Shown: piece by piece, positions 1-6,909 of the stretch
Layout of the letters: the number at the start of each line of letters is the position of its first letter
How positions within the stretch are numbered: the first letter of the stretch is position 1
Assembly: GCA_903932755.1 (NCBI GenBank)
Contig: CAIZHL010000491.1
Span: 1 to 9,607 of the forward strand
Source: an uncultured beta proteobacterium
Lineage (GTDB): Bacteria > Pseudomonadota > Gammaproteobacteria > Burkholderiales > Rhodocyclaceae
Length of the DNA stretch: 9,607 nt
Direction of reading: 5' to 3'
Notes under the pieces: generated by a model
Database searches by the model: none
Seen by the model: the letters and a program-made list of their open reading frames with translations, nothing else
What the model was told of the DNA's origin: nothing
Program-made: the position numbers and the translations under genes

Positions 1-12
1 CGGCCGCTGTTT

Positions 13-42
13 CTGGATCCCGGGTCAAGCCCGGGATGACGG
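13..42. repeat. REP-like palindrome downstream of the RraA-family gene
   Basis: A perfect 8-bp inverted repeat, ATCCCGGG (17-24) and CCCGGGAT (30-37), flanks a 5-nt loop TCAAG. The flanks read CTGG on the left and GACGG on the right. Short elements of this form (GGATcccgg, a small loop, ccgggATGACG) are recalled as dispersed intergenic repeats in many proteobacterial genomes. It lies 41 bp past the stop codon of the minus-strand gene ending at 79. It could therefore end or stabilise that transcript, but no T-run follows the stem in that direction, so it is not a canonical intrinsic terminator. Only one copy is in the window, so dispersal cannot be shown here. Confidence 0.5.
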
Positions 43-78
43 CGATAGGGCGGCCGTCGTGTTCAAGCTGGCTGCGTA

Positions 79-801
79 TCAGCGCTGCGTCGCCGCCCAG
101 GACTCATAACGGGCGCGGGTTTCCGCGTTGGGCGGGTAGAGGCCGGGCAAAGGCATGCCGGCGGCGATCTCGGTCAGGATCCAGGCCTCCATGCGCTCCT
201 GCTCGACCGACTCGGCCATCACTTCGGCCAGCAGCGCGGCGGGAATCACCACGGCGCCATCGGCATCCGCCACCACCACGTCATTGGGAATCACGGCAAC
301 GCCGCCGCAGCCGACCGGTTCCTGCCAGCCGACGAAAGTCAGCGCCGCCACGGACGGCGGCGCGGCGACACCCTGGCACCAGACCGGCAGTCCGCTGCCG
401 ATCACCCCGTCCACGTCGCGCACCACGCCGTCGGTGATCAGCGCGGCCACACCGCGCTTGTGCATGCGCGAGCAGAGGATGTCGCCGAAGATGCCGGCAT
501 CAGCATTGCCCATTGCATCGACCACGGCGATGCAGCCGGCAGGCATCGCCTCGATCGCCGCCCGCGTCGAGATCGGCGAAGCCCACGAGGCCGGCGTCGC
601 CAGGTCTTCGCGCGCCGGCACGAAGCGCAGCGTGAAGGCGCGCCCGACCACGCGCTGCTGCGCGCCCTGCAGCGGCCGCGCATGGCGGATCCAGACGGTG
701 CGCACGCCCTTCTTCAGCAGCACCGTGGTCAGTGTCGCGGTGGTCACGCCGGACAAAATTCGAACGGATTCGGCATCCAGCGGCAGCGGATCAATACCCA
801 T
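79..801 (-). CDS. RraA family protein, probable HMG/CHA aldolase-like enzyme
   Basis: A 240-residue protein of the RraA / 4-hydroxy-4-methyl-2-oxoglutarate (HMG) aldolase fold. The family signature is clear: GDILCSRMHKRG at residues 106-117, then TDGVVRD at 123-129. R128 and D129 match the Arg-Asp pair that binds substrate and metal in characterised HMG/CHA (4-carboxy-4-hydroxy-2-oxoadipate) aldolases. GGVAVIPNDVVVADADG at 166-182 is the usual C-terminal signature. The retained Asp suggests a metal-dependent aldolase or decarboxylase rather than only an RNase E inhibitor. The substrate cannot be read from the sequence. The ATG at 801 has a strong Shine-Dalgarno sequence (GGGAGG) 8 nt upstream. 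The gene starts 32 nt after the stop of the M18 aminopeptidase gene on the same strand, so the two are probably co-transcribed. Nothing else in the window belongs to an aromatic meta-cleavage pathway, so its role here is open. Confidence 0.88.
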   Translation of the reverse strand: MGIDPLPLDAESVRILSGVTTATLTTVLLKKGVRTVWIRHARPLQGAQQRVVGRAFTLRFVPAREDLATPASWASPISTRAAIEAMPAGCIAVVDAMGNADAGIFGDILCSRMHKRGVAALITDGVVRDVDGVIGSGLPVWCQGVAAPPSVAALTFVGWQEPVGCGGVAVIPNDVVVADADGAVVIPAALLAEVMAESVEQERMEAWILTEIAAGMPLPGLYPPNAETRARYESWAATQR

Positions 802-809
802 GTGGCAAA

Positions 810-815
810 CCTCCC
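810..815 (-). promoter_or_regulatory. ribosome binding site of the RraA-family gene
   Basis: On the minus strand this reads GGGAGG, 8 nt before the ATG at 801. It is one of the strongest Shine-Dalgarno sequences in the window. It fixes the start of the RraA-family gene and indicates independent initiation rather than coupling to the upstream aminopeptidase gene. Confidence 0.75.
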
Positions 816-833
816 GTGTTCATTGCGGAAAAC

Positions 834-2138
834 TCAACTCGCGTAGGCCGCCGCCAGGGCGGCGATCATCCAGGCGTGGTCATGCGCGCCGGCGCTTTCG
901 CGCGCGCTGTGCATCGCCCACATCGGCGAACCGACATCGACGCTGGCGATGCCCAGCCGTGCGGCGACGATCGGGCCGATGGTGCTGCCGCAGCCGAGGT
1001 CGCTGCGATGCGAATACTGCTGGCAGGGCACGCCGGCCTGCGCGCACAGATCCATGAAGCGCGCCGCGGTTTCCGCGCCGGTGCTGTAGCGCTGGTTGGC
1101 GTTGGTCTTGATCACCGGCCCGGCGTTCACCTGTACCTTGTGCTCGGGTTCGTAGGCGGCCGGGAAATTCGGGTTCCAGGCATGGGCCATGTCGGCGCTG
1201 ATGAAGAAACTGCGCGCCAAAGCGCGCAGGCTGTCCTCGGCATCGAGACCCGCCTGCAGGCCGACACGCGCCAGCACATCGCTGACGAAGCTGCCGCCGG
1301 CGCCCGCCGCACTCTCGCTGCCGACTTCCTCGTGATCGAACAGGGCCGCGACGCAGGTCGCAGTTGGCGTCCCGACGGCCGTCAGCGCCGTCAGCGCGGC
1401 ATGGCAGGAGGCGAGATTGTCGAGCTGGCGGCTGGCGATGAACTCCCCGCCGGCACCCCACAGACAGCCCGGCTGCACGTCGTAGGCGGCCAGTTCCCAG
1501 CTCAGCAGGTCGCCTGCCTTGCACTGGACAGCCTCGGCCAGCAAGCTGCGCAGGCGGGCTTCGGCATCTTCACCTTTGCCCAACTGGCCCAGGATCAGCG
1601 GCAGTTCGGTCTGCTTGTTGAGTTTCAAACCCTGCTCGTTCACCTCGCGGTTCATGTGGATCGCCAGGTTGGGCAAACGCAGCAGCGCCTGCTCGAAGCG
1701 CAGCAACTGTGTCTGCGGCCCCGCCGCCGTGCGCAGCACGACGCGCCCGGCGAGGCTCAGGTCGCGGTCGGCAAAGGTGGCCAGGATCGGCCCGCCATAC
1801 ACTTCCACGCCCAGGCGCAGCAGGCCGTCGCCGGCGATGGCCGGGCGCGGCTTGAGGCGCAGGCCCGGCGAATCGGTATGCGCGCCGACGATGCGGAAGC
1901 CGCTTTCCGCCAGCGGCCGGCTGCCGGCGACGAAGGCGATCAGCGACGCTCCGCCGCGCACCGTGTAATAACGCCCGCCCGCCGCCAGTTGCCAGCGTGC
2001 GCCCTCCTCCAGCCGCTCGAAACCCTGCGCCAGCAGGAGCTGCTCGGCGCTCGCCACCGCGTGCCAAGGGCTGGGGCTGGCGTCGATGAAGGAAATCAGG
2101 TCGCGGACGGTCTGGCGGGATTCGGTGGGCTGGGACAT
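834..2138 (-). CDS. apeB: M18 family metallo-aminopeptidase (aspartyl aminopeptidase-like)
   Basis: A 434-residue cytosolic dinuclear-zinc aminopeptidase of MEROPS family M18, which removes N-terminal (often acidic) residues from peptides. Numbered from MSQPTES, all metal and catalytic motifs are visible: GAHTDSPG with H87 and D89, SRQLDN with D240 as the likely bridging ligand, FDHEEVG with E270/E271 (general base and zinc ligand), SADMAH with D316, and WAMHSARES with H410. The length is normal for bacterial M18 proteins. The reading frame extends upstream to a TTG at 2159, but the ATG at 2138 fits the family N-terminus better. Neither start has a convincing Shine-Dalgarno sequence. No signal peptide is seen. 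The 113-bp gap to the ankyrin gene upstream may hold a promoter, but I could not identify one. The RraA-family gene follows after 32 nt. Confidence 0.93.
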   Translation of the reverse strand: MSQPTESRQTVRDLISFIDASPSPWHAVASAEQLLLAQGFERLEEGARWQLAAGGRYYTVRGGASLIAFVAGSRPLAESGFRIVGAHTDSPGLRLKPRPAIAGDGLLRLGVEVYGGPILATFADRDLSLAGRVVLRTAAGPQTQLLRFEQALLRLPNLAIHMNREVNEQGLKLNKQTELPLILGQLGKGEDAEARLRSLLAEAVQCKAGDLLSWELAAYDVQPGCLWGAGGEFIASRQLDNLASCHAALTALTAVGTPTATCVAALFDHEEVGSESAAGAGGSFVSDVLARVGLQAGLDAEDSLRALARSFFISADMAHAWNPNFPAAYEPEHKVQVNAGPVIKTNANQRYSTGAETAARFMDLCAQAGVPCQQYSHRSDLGCGSTIGPIVAARLGIASVDVGSPMWAMHSARESAGAHDHAWMIAALAAAYAS

Positions 2139-2251
2139 GGCGGACAGGGATGGAAACAAGTAAGTTGAAGCTTACAAGACCTCAGGGAAAAGCGGCCGGC
2201 GGGAAGGTCCGGTTGCGACTGCGGTCAATGGCGGCAAACCGCGGCGCTGCC

Positions 2252-2962
2252 TTAGCCGCCACGCGGCGTCGGGGCCCCGGTCGCCGTGGCGCCAGCGCCG
2301 ACTTTCTGGTCCGGTGCGCGCGCCGGTGCAAGCTGCCGGGTCTTGATCGCCGCCGCCGTCGCGCTGTGCCCGTTGTGTGCCGCCAGTGCCGCCGGCGTCA
2401 GCCCGCTCACCGCGCGCAGCTTCGGATTGGCGCCGTTCTGCAGCAGCAGTTCCGCAATCGCCATCTGGTCGGTCGCCGCGGCCAGGTGCAGCGGCGTGTG
2501 GCCGCTGGCGTCGGCAAGATTGATGTTGGCGCCCTTGGTGACCAGCATGCCCACCACGTCCGTGGCGCCGACAACGACCGCGCCATGCAGCGGCGCCATG
2601 CCGTTCAGATCCCGCGCATCGATGCCGCATCCCGCTTCGATCAGCAGGCTCGCGGCGGTCGCCTGGCGGTGGAAGGCGGCGATGAAAACGGCGTTGCGCT
2701 TGAGCGCATCGGTGGCAGTGATGTCGGCTCCGGACTCGATGGCATCCATGATCCTGGCGCCGTCACCTTCGGCCGCCGCGACAAACAGCGGCGCATCCTT
2801 CGCCGCCAGGCCGGCGGGCCGGTAGGCTTGTTTCGCGGCCGCGCCCGACGCAGCCGTACCGGCACCCGGCGCCGGGGATTCGCCGCAGGCGGCCAGCACG
2901 GCAAGCGCGGCGGCCAGGCACAATGATTTGATGGACATCGAGTGCGTGGAAAACTTGTTCAT
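2252..2962 (-). CDS. ankyrin-repeat lipoprotein
   Basis: A 236-residue predicted lipoprotein. The N-terminus has a short basic region, a hydrophobic stretch (CLAAALAVLAAC) and a lipobox LAAC with the acylated cysteine at residue 26. Gly at +2 rather than Asp predicts the outer membrane if Lol sorting rules apply. A Gly/Ala/Pro-rich linker (about 28-50) leads to four to five ankyrin repeats at about 56-208. The clearest is GHTPLHLAAATDQMAIAELL; NGMAPLHGAVVVG and SGLTPAALAAHNG belong to neighbouring repeats. The tail after 210 is Ala/Gly/Pro-rich and probably disordered. Ankyrin repeats bind proteins, so this is probably a periplasm-facing adaptor with an unknown partner. The start is uncertain: ATG 2962 and ATG 2938 both give plausible signal peptides and neither has a clear Shine-Dalgarno sequence. 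The frame also opens upstream to a TTG at 3037, which would bury the signal peptide. The gene begins 87 bp after the DUF2889 stop. Confidence 0.85.
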   Translation of the reverse strand: MNKFSTHSMSIKSLCLAAALAVLAACGESPAPGAGTAASGAAAKQAYRPAGLAAKDAPLFVAAAEGDGARIMDAIESGADITATDALKRNAVFIAAFHRQATAASLLIEAGCGIDARDLNGMAPLHGAVVVGATDVVGMLVTKGANINLADASGHTPLHLAAATDQMAIAELLLQNGANPKLRAVSGLTPAALAAHNGHSATAAAIKTRQLAPARAPDQKVGAGATATGAPTPRGG

Positions 2963-2980
2963 GGGTTCGGTCTGTAGATG

Positions 2981-3001
2981 GTACACCAGCACGGAGTGTA
3001 C
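2981..3001. repeat. inverted repeat upstream of the ankyrin lipoprotein gene
   Basis: GTACAC (2981-2986) and GTGTAC (2996-3001) form a perfect 6-bp inverted repeat with a 9-bp spacer. It ends 19 bp before the chosen ATG at 2962. It could be an operator half-site pair or a leader hairpin. Arms this short can arise by chance, so this is a weak call. A second small GC-rich stem (GGCGG/CCGCC, about 3008-3022) lies just upstream with no T-run, so no intrinsic terminator separates the DUF2889 and ankyrin genes. Confidence 0.3.
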
Positions 3002-3049
3002 GACGACGGCGGGCCTGCCGCCGCCCCCGCGCGGCAAGAACTTCCCGTC

Positions 3050-3616
3050 CTACTCCTTCGGCGGCACCAGTTCGGGATACTCCTGCGCCAGGGTTGCGCC
3101 ATCCTGGCGCCAGGCATGGCAATGGTTGACGAAGCCCACCGCGCTTTGGTCCGGCCATAGTCGCGGGTCGTCGGCCACCGCCATCTGCCGCGCGATGCGG
3201 TCGGGCCACGAGGCCTGCATATAGGTGTTGGCGGCCTGCGCCAGCAATTCGGTGACGTGGGTGCAGCCTTCGATGCCGCCGACCAGTTTCTTCATCTGTT
3301 GCGTAAAGCCGGGGCCGATGCGCAGGCCGACCAGCTTGCGGTAGGCGTCGTCGGTGCCGCCGCACATGGTCCAGGGCGCGATCAGCGTAGCCGCCCTGAC
3401 GTCGCGGATCAGGAAATCGGCATCGACCGTCAGCAGCAGCGACATGCTGTGCATGCGGGAGCCCGGCTGCACCGGCGGGCGCGAACGGAAAGCCACCTGC
3501 TGGCCCTTTTCGTCGTTTAGCGTGGCTTCGATTTCCAGCCAGCCGTTCTTCAGGCGGAAGGCGCGGCAGGTGATCTGCCGGGTATGCACGAGTTCGCGTT
3601 CGGCTTCAGCGGTCAC
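3050..3616 (-). CDS. DUF2889 domain-containing protein
   Basis: A 188-residue protein recognised as DUF2889, a family without an established function. It is soluble, with no signal peptide or membrane segment. Visible family features are: an N-terminal strand region ending in the Met-rich RMHSMSLLLTVDADFLI (54-70), WTMCGGTDDAYRKLVG (82-97), a following IGPGFTQQM, and LVGGIEGCTHVTELL (111-125). C85, C118 and H120 are in the conserved blocks. C166 and H167 (NHCHAW) near the C-terminus are further possible metal or thiol ligands. The start is GTG at 3616, supported by AAGGAAT with a 7-nt spacing. It follows the SufU-like stop by 16 nt, so it is the sixth gene of the molybdenum-cofactor operon. 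A role in cofactor or sulfur handling is inferred from position alone. Confidence 0.87.
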   Translation of the reverse strand: MTAEAERELVHTRQITCRAFRLKNGWLEIEATLNDEKGQQVAFRSRPPVQPGSRMHSMSLLLTVDADFLIRDVRAATLIAPWTMCGGTDDAYRKLVGLRIGPGFTQQMKKLVGGIEGCTHVTELLAQAANTYMQASWPDRIARQMAVADDPRLWPDQSAVGFVNHCHAWRQDGATLAQEYPELVPPKE

Positions 3617-3621
3617 TTTGT

Positions 3622-3628
3622 ATTCCTT
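3622..3628 (-). promoter_or_regulatory. ribosome binding site of the DUF2889 gene
   Basis: On the minus strand this reads AAGGAAT. AAGGA ends 7 nt before the GTG at 3616. It supports a GTG start here and shows that this gene has its own initiation signal, unlike the overlapping genes upstream. Confidence 0.65.
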
Positions 3629-3632
3629 TGTC

Positions 3633-4085
3633 TCATTCGGCCGCAGGCGCCGTAGCGCCAGCGCCGACTATATTCATCGCCTCCTGCAGGGCGCGAAACG
3701 GCAGCAGCACGCAGCGATGCCGGCTGGCGTGGGCGCGCGCCGGGACGAACATCGCCAGTTCGGGCCATGCCGCCGGGACAGGCGCGGAATCCTTGAGCAT
3801 GGCCTCGAGTTCGTCGCCGACGGCGCCGACCGCAGCGGCATCCATGCCCGCCGCGCGCGCCCCGAGCAGTGAAGCCGCCGCACGGCAGAGCAGGCAGCCT
3901 TTGGTCTCGTGAGCGACCGCAACAATGCGCCCGCCATCGAGCGCGACCTGCATGCGCACGCGATCGCCGCACAACGGGTTGTTCAGTTTGGCCTCGCCCG
4001 TGGCATCTTCCAGCGTGCCGTGACCGTGGGCGGCCTGGGCGAACTGCTTGATGGCGTCCTGGTAGAGCGAGTCGGCGGTGTTCAT
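3633..4085 (-). CDS. sufU: SufU-like iron-sulfur scaffold / sulfur-transfer protein
   Basis: A 150-residue protein of the IscU/SufU fold. The three family cysteines and the aspartate sit in their expected contexts: NPLCGD (C39, D41), KGCLLCRAAASLL (C64) and RHRCVLLPFRAL (C125). This spacing, with the long insertion before the third cysteine, is SufU-like rather than IscU-like. In Bacillus, SufU is a zinc protein that takes persulfide sulfur from SufS. The sequence shows an extra cysteine, C67, making CxxC with C64. The start is the ATG at 4085, overlapping the cysteine desulfurase stop as ATGA. A longer upstream frame (to 4382) merely overlaps that gene. Coupling to a SufS-type gene inside a molybdenum-cofactor operon suggests sulfur relay to the cofactor rather than general Fe-S assembly. 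That is an inference, and Fe-S scaffolding remains possible. Confidence 0.88.
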   Translation of the reverse strand: MNTADSLYQDAIKQFAQAAHGHGTLEDATGEAKLNNPLCGDRVRMQVALDGGRIVAVAHETKGCLLCRAAASLLGARAAGMDAAAVGAVGDELEAMLKDSAPVPAAWPELAMFVPARAHASRHRCVLLPFRALQEAMNIVGAGATAPAAE

Positions 4086-5293
4086 GCCAGTTCCCGCCGC
4101 GCGCGGTCGAGACCGTCCAGCAGCGCGTCGATGTCGCCCGCGTCGTTGTAGAGCGCGATGCTGGCGCGGGTGCAGACCTCCACGCCAAGGGCTGCCAGCA
4201 GCGGCTGGGCGCAATGGTGGCCGCCGCGCAGTGCCAGGTGTTGCGCATCGAGTACCTGGCAGATGTCGTGCGGATGCAGGCCGGGAATATCGAAGGCGAC
4301 GATGGGCGCGCGTTCCCCGCCCTGCGGCCCGAGCAGGCGCAGGCCCGGGATGCGAAGCAGGCCTTCGATCAGACGCCGGCACAGCGCATCTTCCCGTTCA
4401 TGGATGGCGGCCCAGTCGAGATTCATTATCCAGTCCAGCGCGGCGGCGAGGCCGATGGCCTGCGCGATGGGCGGCGTGCCGGCTTCGAAGCGTTGCGGCG
4501 GCGCGGCCCAGGTGCTGGCTACCGGCGTCACTTCGCCGATCATGCCGCCGCCGCCTAGAAAGGGCGGCAGCTGCGCCAGTGCCTCCGCCCTGCCCCACAG
4601 TACGCCGACGCCACCCGGGCCAAAGCATTTGTGGCCGGAGAATGCATAGAAATCGATGCCCAGCGCCTGCACGTCCTGCGGGCCGTGCTGTGCGCCTTGC
4701 GCTCCGTCGAGCAGCACTCTGGCACCAACCTTATGTGCCGCGGCGACGATGGTGGCGACATCCGTCCACGCGCCGGTGACGTTGGAACACTGCGTGACGG
4801 CGACCAGGCGACAGCGATCGCCCATGAGTTCGGGCAGGCGCGAGAGCTCGAGCCGCCCGTCGGCGCCGACCGGAATCAGCGCCATTTCGATGCTGCAGCG
4901 ATCGCGCAGCATCTGCCAGGGCACGAAATTGCTGTGATGCTCGGCCATCGAAACCAGCACGCGGTCGCCGGCCTTGAGCGTGCTGCCGAAAGCGTGGGCG
5001 ACAAGATTGAGCGATGCCGTGGCACCCGACGTGAACACGATCTCGTCGGCGGAACCGGCATTGAGGAAACGCGCCGCGCTTTGCCGCGCTTTCTCGTAAG
5101 CGAGGTCGGCGGCTTCGGCAAGGCGATAGGTGCCGCGCATGACGTTGGCGCGACGGGTGGTTTCGTGATCCACCACCGCATCCAGCGCCGCGCGGTGGAT
5201 CTGGGCGGTGGCTGCGCTGTCGAGGTAATGCAGTTCCGGCGCGGCGGCGAGCAGCGGGAATTGCGCGCGCAGGCTGGCGGCGGTTTGGCTCAT
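4082..5293 (-). CDS. sufS: SufS/CsdA-type cysteine desulfurase (class V aminotransferase fold)
   Basis: A 403-residue PLP enzyme that takes sulfur from L-cysteine, leaving alanine and an enzyme persulfide. Landmarks in order: YLDSAATAQ (23-31); VFTSGATASLNLVA (86-99) for phosphate binding; AEHHSN with H119 stacking on PLP; LLDGAQGAQH with D196; FSGHKCFGPGGVG with the Schiff-base lysine K222; and RGGHHCAQPLL with the persulfide cysteine C361. The RxGxHCA motif places it in group II (SufS/CsdA) rather than IscS. The length is typical. The ATG at 5293 overlaps the preceding stop as ATGA, and its own stop overlaps the SufU-like start in the same way. Proteobacterial housekeeping sufS normally sits with sufBCD, and none is present here. 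The context resembles NifS4 of Rhodobacter capsulatus, which supplies sulfur for the XdhC-bound molybdenum cofactor. Confidence 0.93.
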   Translation of the reverse strand: MSQTAASLRAQFPLLAAAPELHYLDSAATAQIHRAALDAVVDHETTRRANVMRGTYRLAEAADLAYEKARQSAARFLNAGSADEIVFTSGATASLNLVAHAFGSTLKAGDRVLVSMAEHHSNFVPWQMLRDRCSIEMALIPVGADGRLELSRLPELMGDRCRLVAVTQCSNVTGAWTDVATIVAAAHKVGARVLLDGAQGAQHGPQDVQALGIDFYAFSGHKCFGPGGVGVLWGRAEALAQLPPFLGGGGMIGEVTPVASTWAAPPQRFEAGTPPIAQAIGLAAALDWIMNLDWAAIHEREDALCRRLIEGLLRIPGLRLLGPQGGERAPIVAFDIPGLHPHDICQVLDAQHLALRGGHHCAQPLLAALGVEVCTRASIALYNDAGDIDALLDGLDRARRELA

Positions 5294-6909
5294 TGCCGGC
5301 TCAACTGTTCCAGCGCCGCCGGCGTGTCGACGTCGGCAAAAATCGCGTCGTCGTCGAAGGCGACCGCCTCGACCTGCGACGCGTGGCGCTGCAGCACCTC
5401 GCGGGCGCCGACATCACCTTCCACGGTCATCATCTCGGCGAAGAATTGGCGTGGCCAGAGGATCGGGTTGCCGCGCCGGCTGTCCTTCACCGGGGCGATG
5501 ATTTTGGGCTGCCGCGGATCGAAGGCGGCGAGCAGGCGATCGACGTGGCCGCCGTCGATCTGCGGCATGTCGGCCAGCAGCACCACGGCCGCGTCGGCAT
5601 CCGCCGGCAGCGCCGCGAGCCCGCGGCGCAGCGAGGATGCCATGCCGGATGCGTGGTCCGGGTTATGAACGAACTGCACGTCGAGCCCGCCGAGACAGGC
5701 CTGTGCTGCGTCCGCGTCGGCACCGGTGACTACCAGCACCGGCGTGCAGCGCGAGGCCAGCGCGGCATTCACCGCGCGGCGCAGCATGGCGATGCCGCCC
5801 ACCGGCTGCAGCAGCTTGTTGGCGCCGCCCATGCGCCGGCTGCTGCCGGCCGCCAGCACCAGCGCCGCCACGCGGCGACCGGCCGGCACGCGCTGCGGCT
5901 CCGGCTGCGTCGCCGTTTCGTCTTCCTCGGCTTCGGCCGGGCTGCGGATCAGCCCGCCGACGCCCATGGCCATGATCTCGGCGCGGCCCACGGCCAAGCC
6001 GGCCAGCATGCGTTGCAGCACCCAGTCGAGGCCGTTCGTGCGCCGCGAACGCGCGCAGCCGGGCAGGATGATGACGGGAACCTCGCCCAGGCGCGCCAGC
6101 AGCAGCATGTTGCCCGGCTCGACCGGCATGCCGAAGTGGACGATCTCGCCGCCGGCGGCGACGATGGCGGCCGGCACCGTGTCGGCGCGATCCTTGGGCA
6201 CCGTGCTGCCGGCAATCAGGATCAGCGAGCAACCGGCGGCCTTTGCTTCGTACAGTGCAGTAGTGACGGCCGCGCTGCGATGCGCGCAGCGCTGCACCAG
6301 GCCGAGGTGGGAGCCAAGTTCTTCCAGCCGGCGCCGGCTGCTGGTCACCGCCGTCGCGTAAGTGCGCGCCGGTTCGCCCGGCTGCTCGGTGACGACCAGC
6401 GCCGCGCGCCGCGCCTGGAAAGGCAGCAGCTGCACAGCATCGCCCCGGCCGACTGCAGCCCGGCACGCGTCGAGAACTCCGCCGCCCACGGCCAGCGGGA
6501 TGACTTTCACCGTGGCGACCACGGCGCCGGCGCGCACCGCCGCCAGCGGCGGCAGCGTGGCTACCGTCACGGCCTCGTCGACGGCATTGATGCGATCGAT
6601 GGTCGCGGCGTCGATGCGGACCAGTCCGCGTTGCGTCGCGTAGAGGTTGCAGCGCCCGGCATGCGACGCGCGCGCGGCGATGCCGGGGCCGGTCAGCGTG
6701 GCGGCCACCGCTCCGGCCGCGGCGTTCTCGTCGAGGTCGCCCGGCTCCAGCCGCGCGCCGTGCACCCTATCGATGCCTGCGGCAGCAAGTGCGGAAAAGT
6801 CGGCGCTGGCGAGACGGCGGCCTTTTTTGAAAATGCCGTCCGCGTGGCGAAGGCTGTGCGCCAGCAGCAGACCTTCGCATTCCTCCAGCGGAAATTCGCC
6901 GAAGATCAC
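5290..6909 (-). CDS. MoeA-like molybdopterin-binding domain fused to a MocA-like nucleotidyltransferase
   Basis: A 539-residue two-domain protein. Residues 1 to about 325 resemble the molybdopterin-binding MoeA/MogA fold: SLILIAGSTVPKDRADTVP (228-246), GMPVEPGNMLLLA (260-272) and VIILPGCARSRRTNGLD (279-295). An acidic linker (325-340) leads to a C-terminal MobA/MocA-like NTP transferase. There LVLAAGSSRRMGGANKLL (350-367) is the nucleotide-binding loop with K365, and LLADMPQ (444-450) carries the metal-binding D447. RRGNP (478-482) and DVDTP (526-530) are further family motifs. The family is usually annotated as molybdopterin-binding/glycosyltransferase family 2 protein. The expected job is to form the cytosine-dinucleotide cofactor used by hydroxylases of the xanthine dehydrogenase and CO dehydrogenase type. 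The start is GTG at 6909, overlapping the XdhC stop as GTGA. CTP rather than GTP specificity is inferred from MocA resemblance and context. Confidence 0.9.
   Translation of the reverse strand: MIFGEFPLEECEGLLLAHSLRHADGIFKKGRRLASADFSALAAAGIDRVHGARLEPGDLDENAAAGAVAATLTGPGIAARASHAGRCNLYATQRGLVRIDAATIDRINAVDEAVTVATLPPLAAVRAGAVVATVKVIPLAVGGGVLDACRAAVGRGDAVQLLPFQARRAALVVTEQPGEPARTYATAVTSSRRRLEELGSHLGLVQRCAHRSAAVTTALYEAKAAGCSLILIAGSTVPKDRADTVPAAIVAAGGEIVHFGMPVEPGNMLLLARLGEVPVIILPGCARSRRTNGLDWVLQRMLAGLAVGRAEIMAMGVGGLIRSPAEAEEDETATQPEPQRVPAGRRVAALVLAAGSSRRMGGANKLLQPVGGIAMLRRAVNAALASRCTPVLVVTGADADAAQACLGGLDVQFVHNPDHASGMASSLRRGLAALPADADAAVVLLADMPQIDGGHVDRLLAAFDPRQPKIIAPVKDSRRGNPILWPRQFFAEMMTVEGDVGAREVLQRHASQVEAVAFDDDAIFADVDTPAALEQLSRQ

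Noticed and set aside
2144..2155. The 12-mer TTCCATCCCTGT occurs on the minus strand here and on the plus strand at 7941-7952, both near start codons
   Set aside because: A few shared 12-mers are expected by chance in a window of this length. The two copies lie in opposite orientation relative to their genes, so no shared regulation is claimed.
732..2168. A 478-codon open frame on the plus strand opposite the aminopeptidase gene
   Set aside because: Same reason: low-complexity Gln/Ala/Arg-rich product, antisense to a gene with complete M18 metal-binding motifs.
2160..2175. Small inverted repeat GTAAG-N6-CTTAC upstream of the aminopeptidase start
   Set aside because: The 5-bp arms are too short to separate from chance, and no promoter elements frame it.
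2231..2242. GCGG-CAAA-CCGC hairpin just after the ankyrin gene as a terminator
   Set aside because: The stem is only 4 bp and no T-run follows in the direction of transcription.
4086..4382. Longer N-terminal extension of the SufU-like frame
   Set aside because: It lies wholly inside the cysteine desulfurase coding region, is Arg/Pro-rich, and lacks homology. The ATG at 4085 gives the normal family length and a stop/start overlap.
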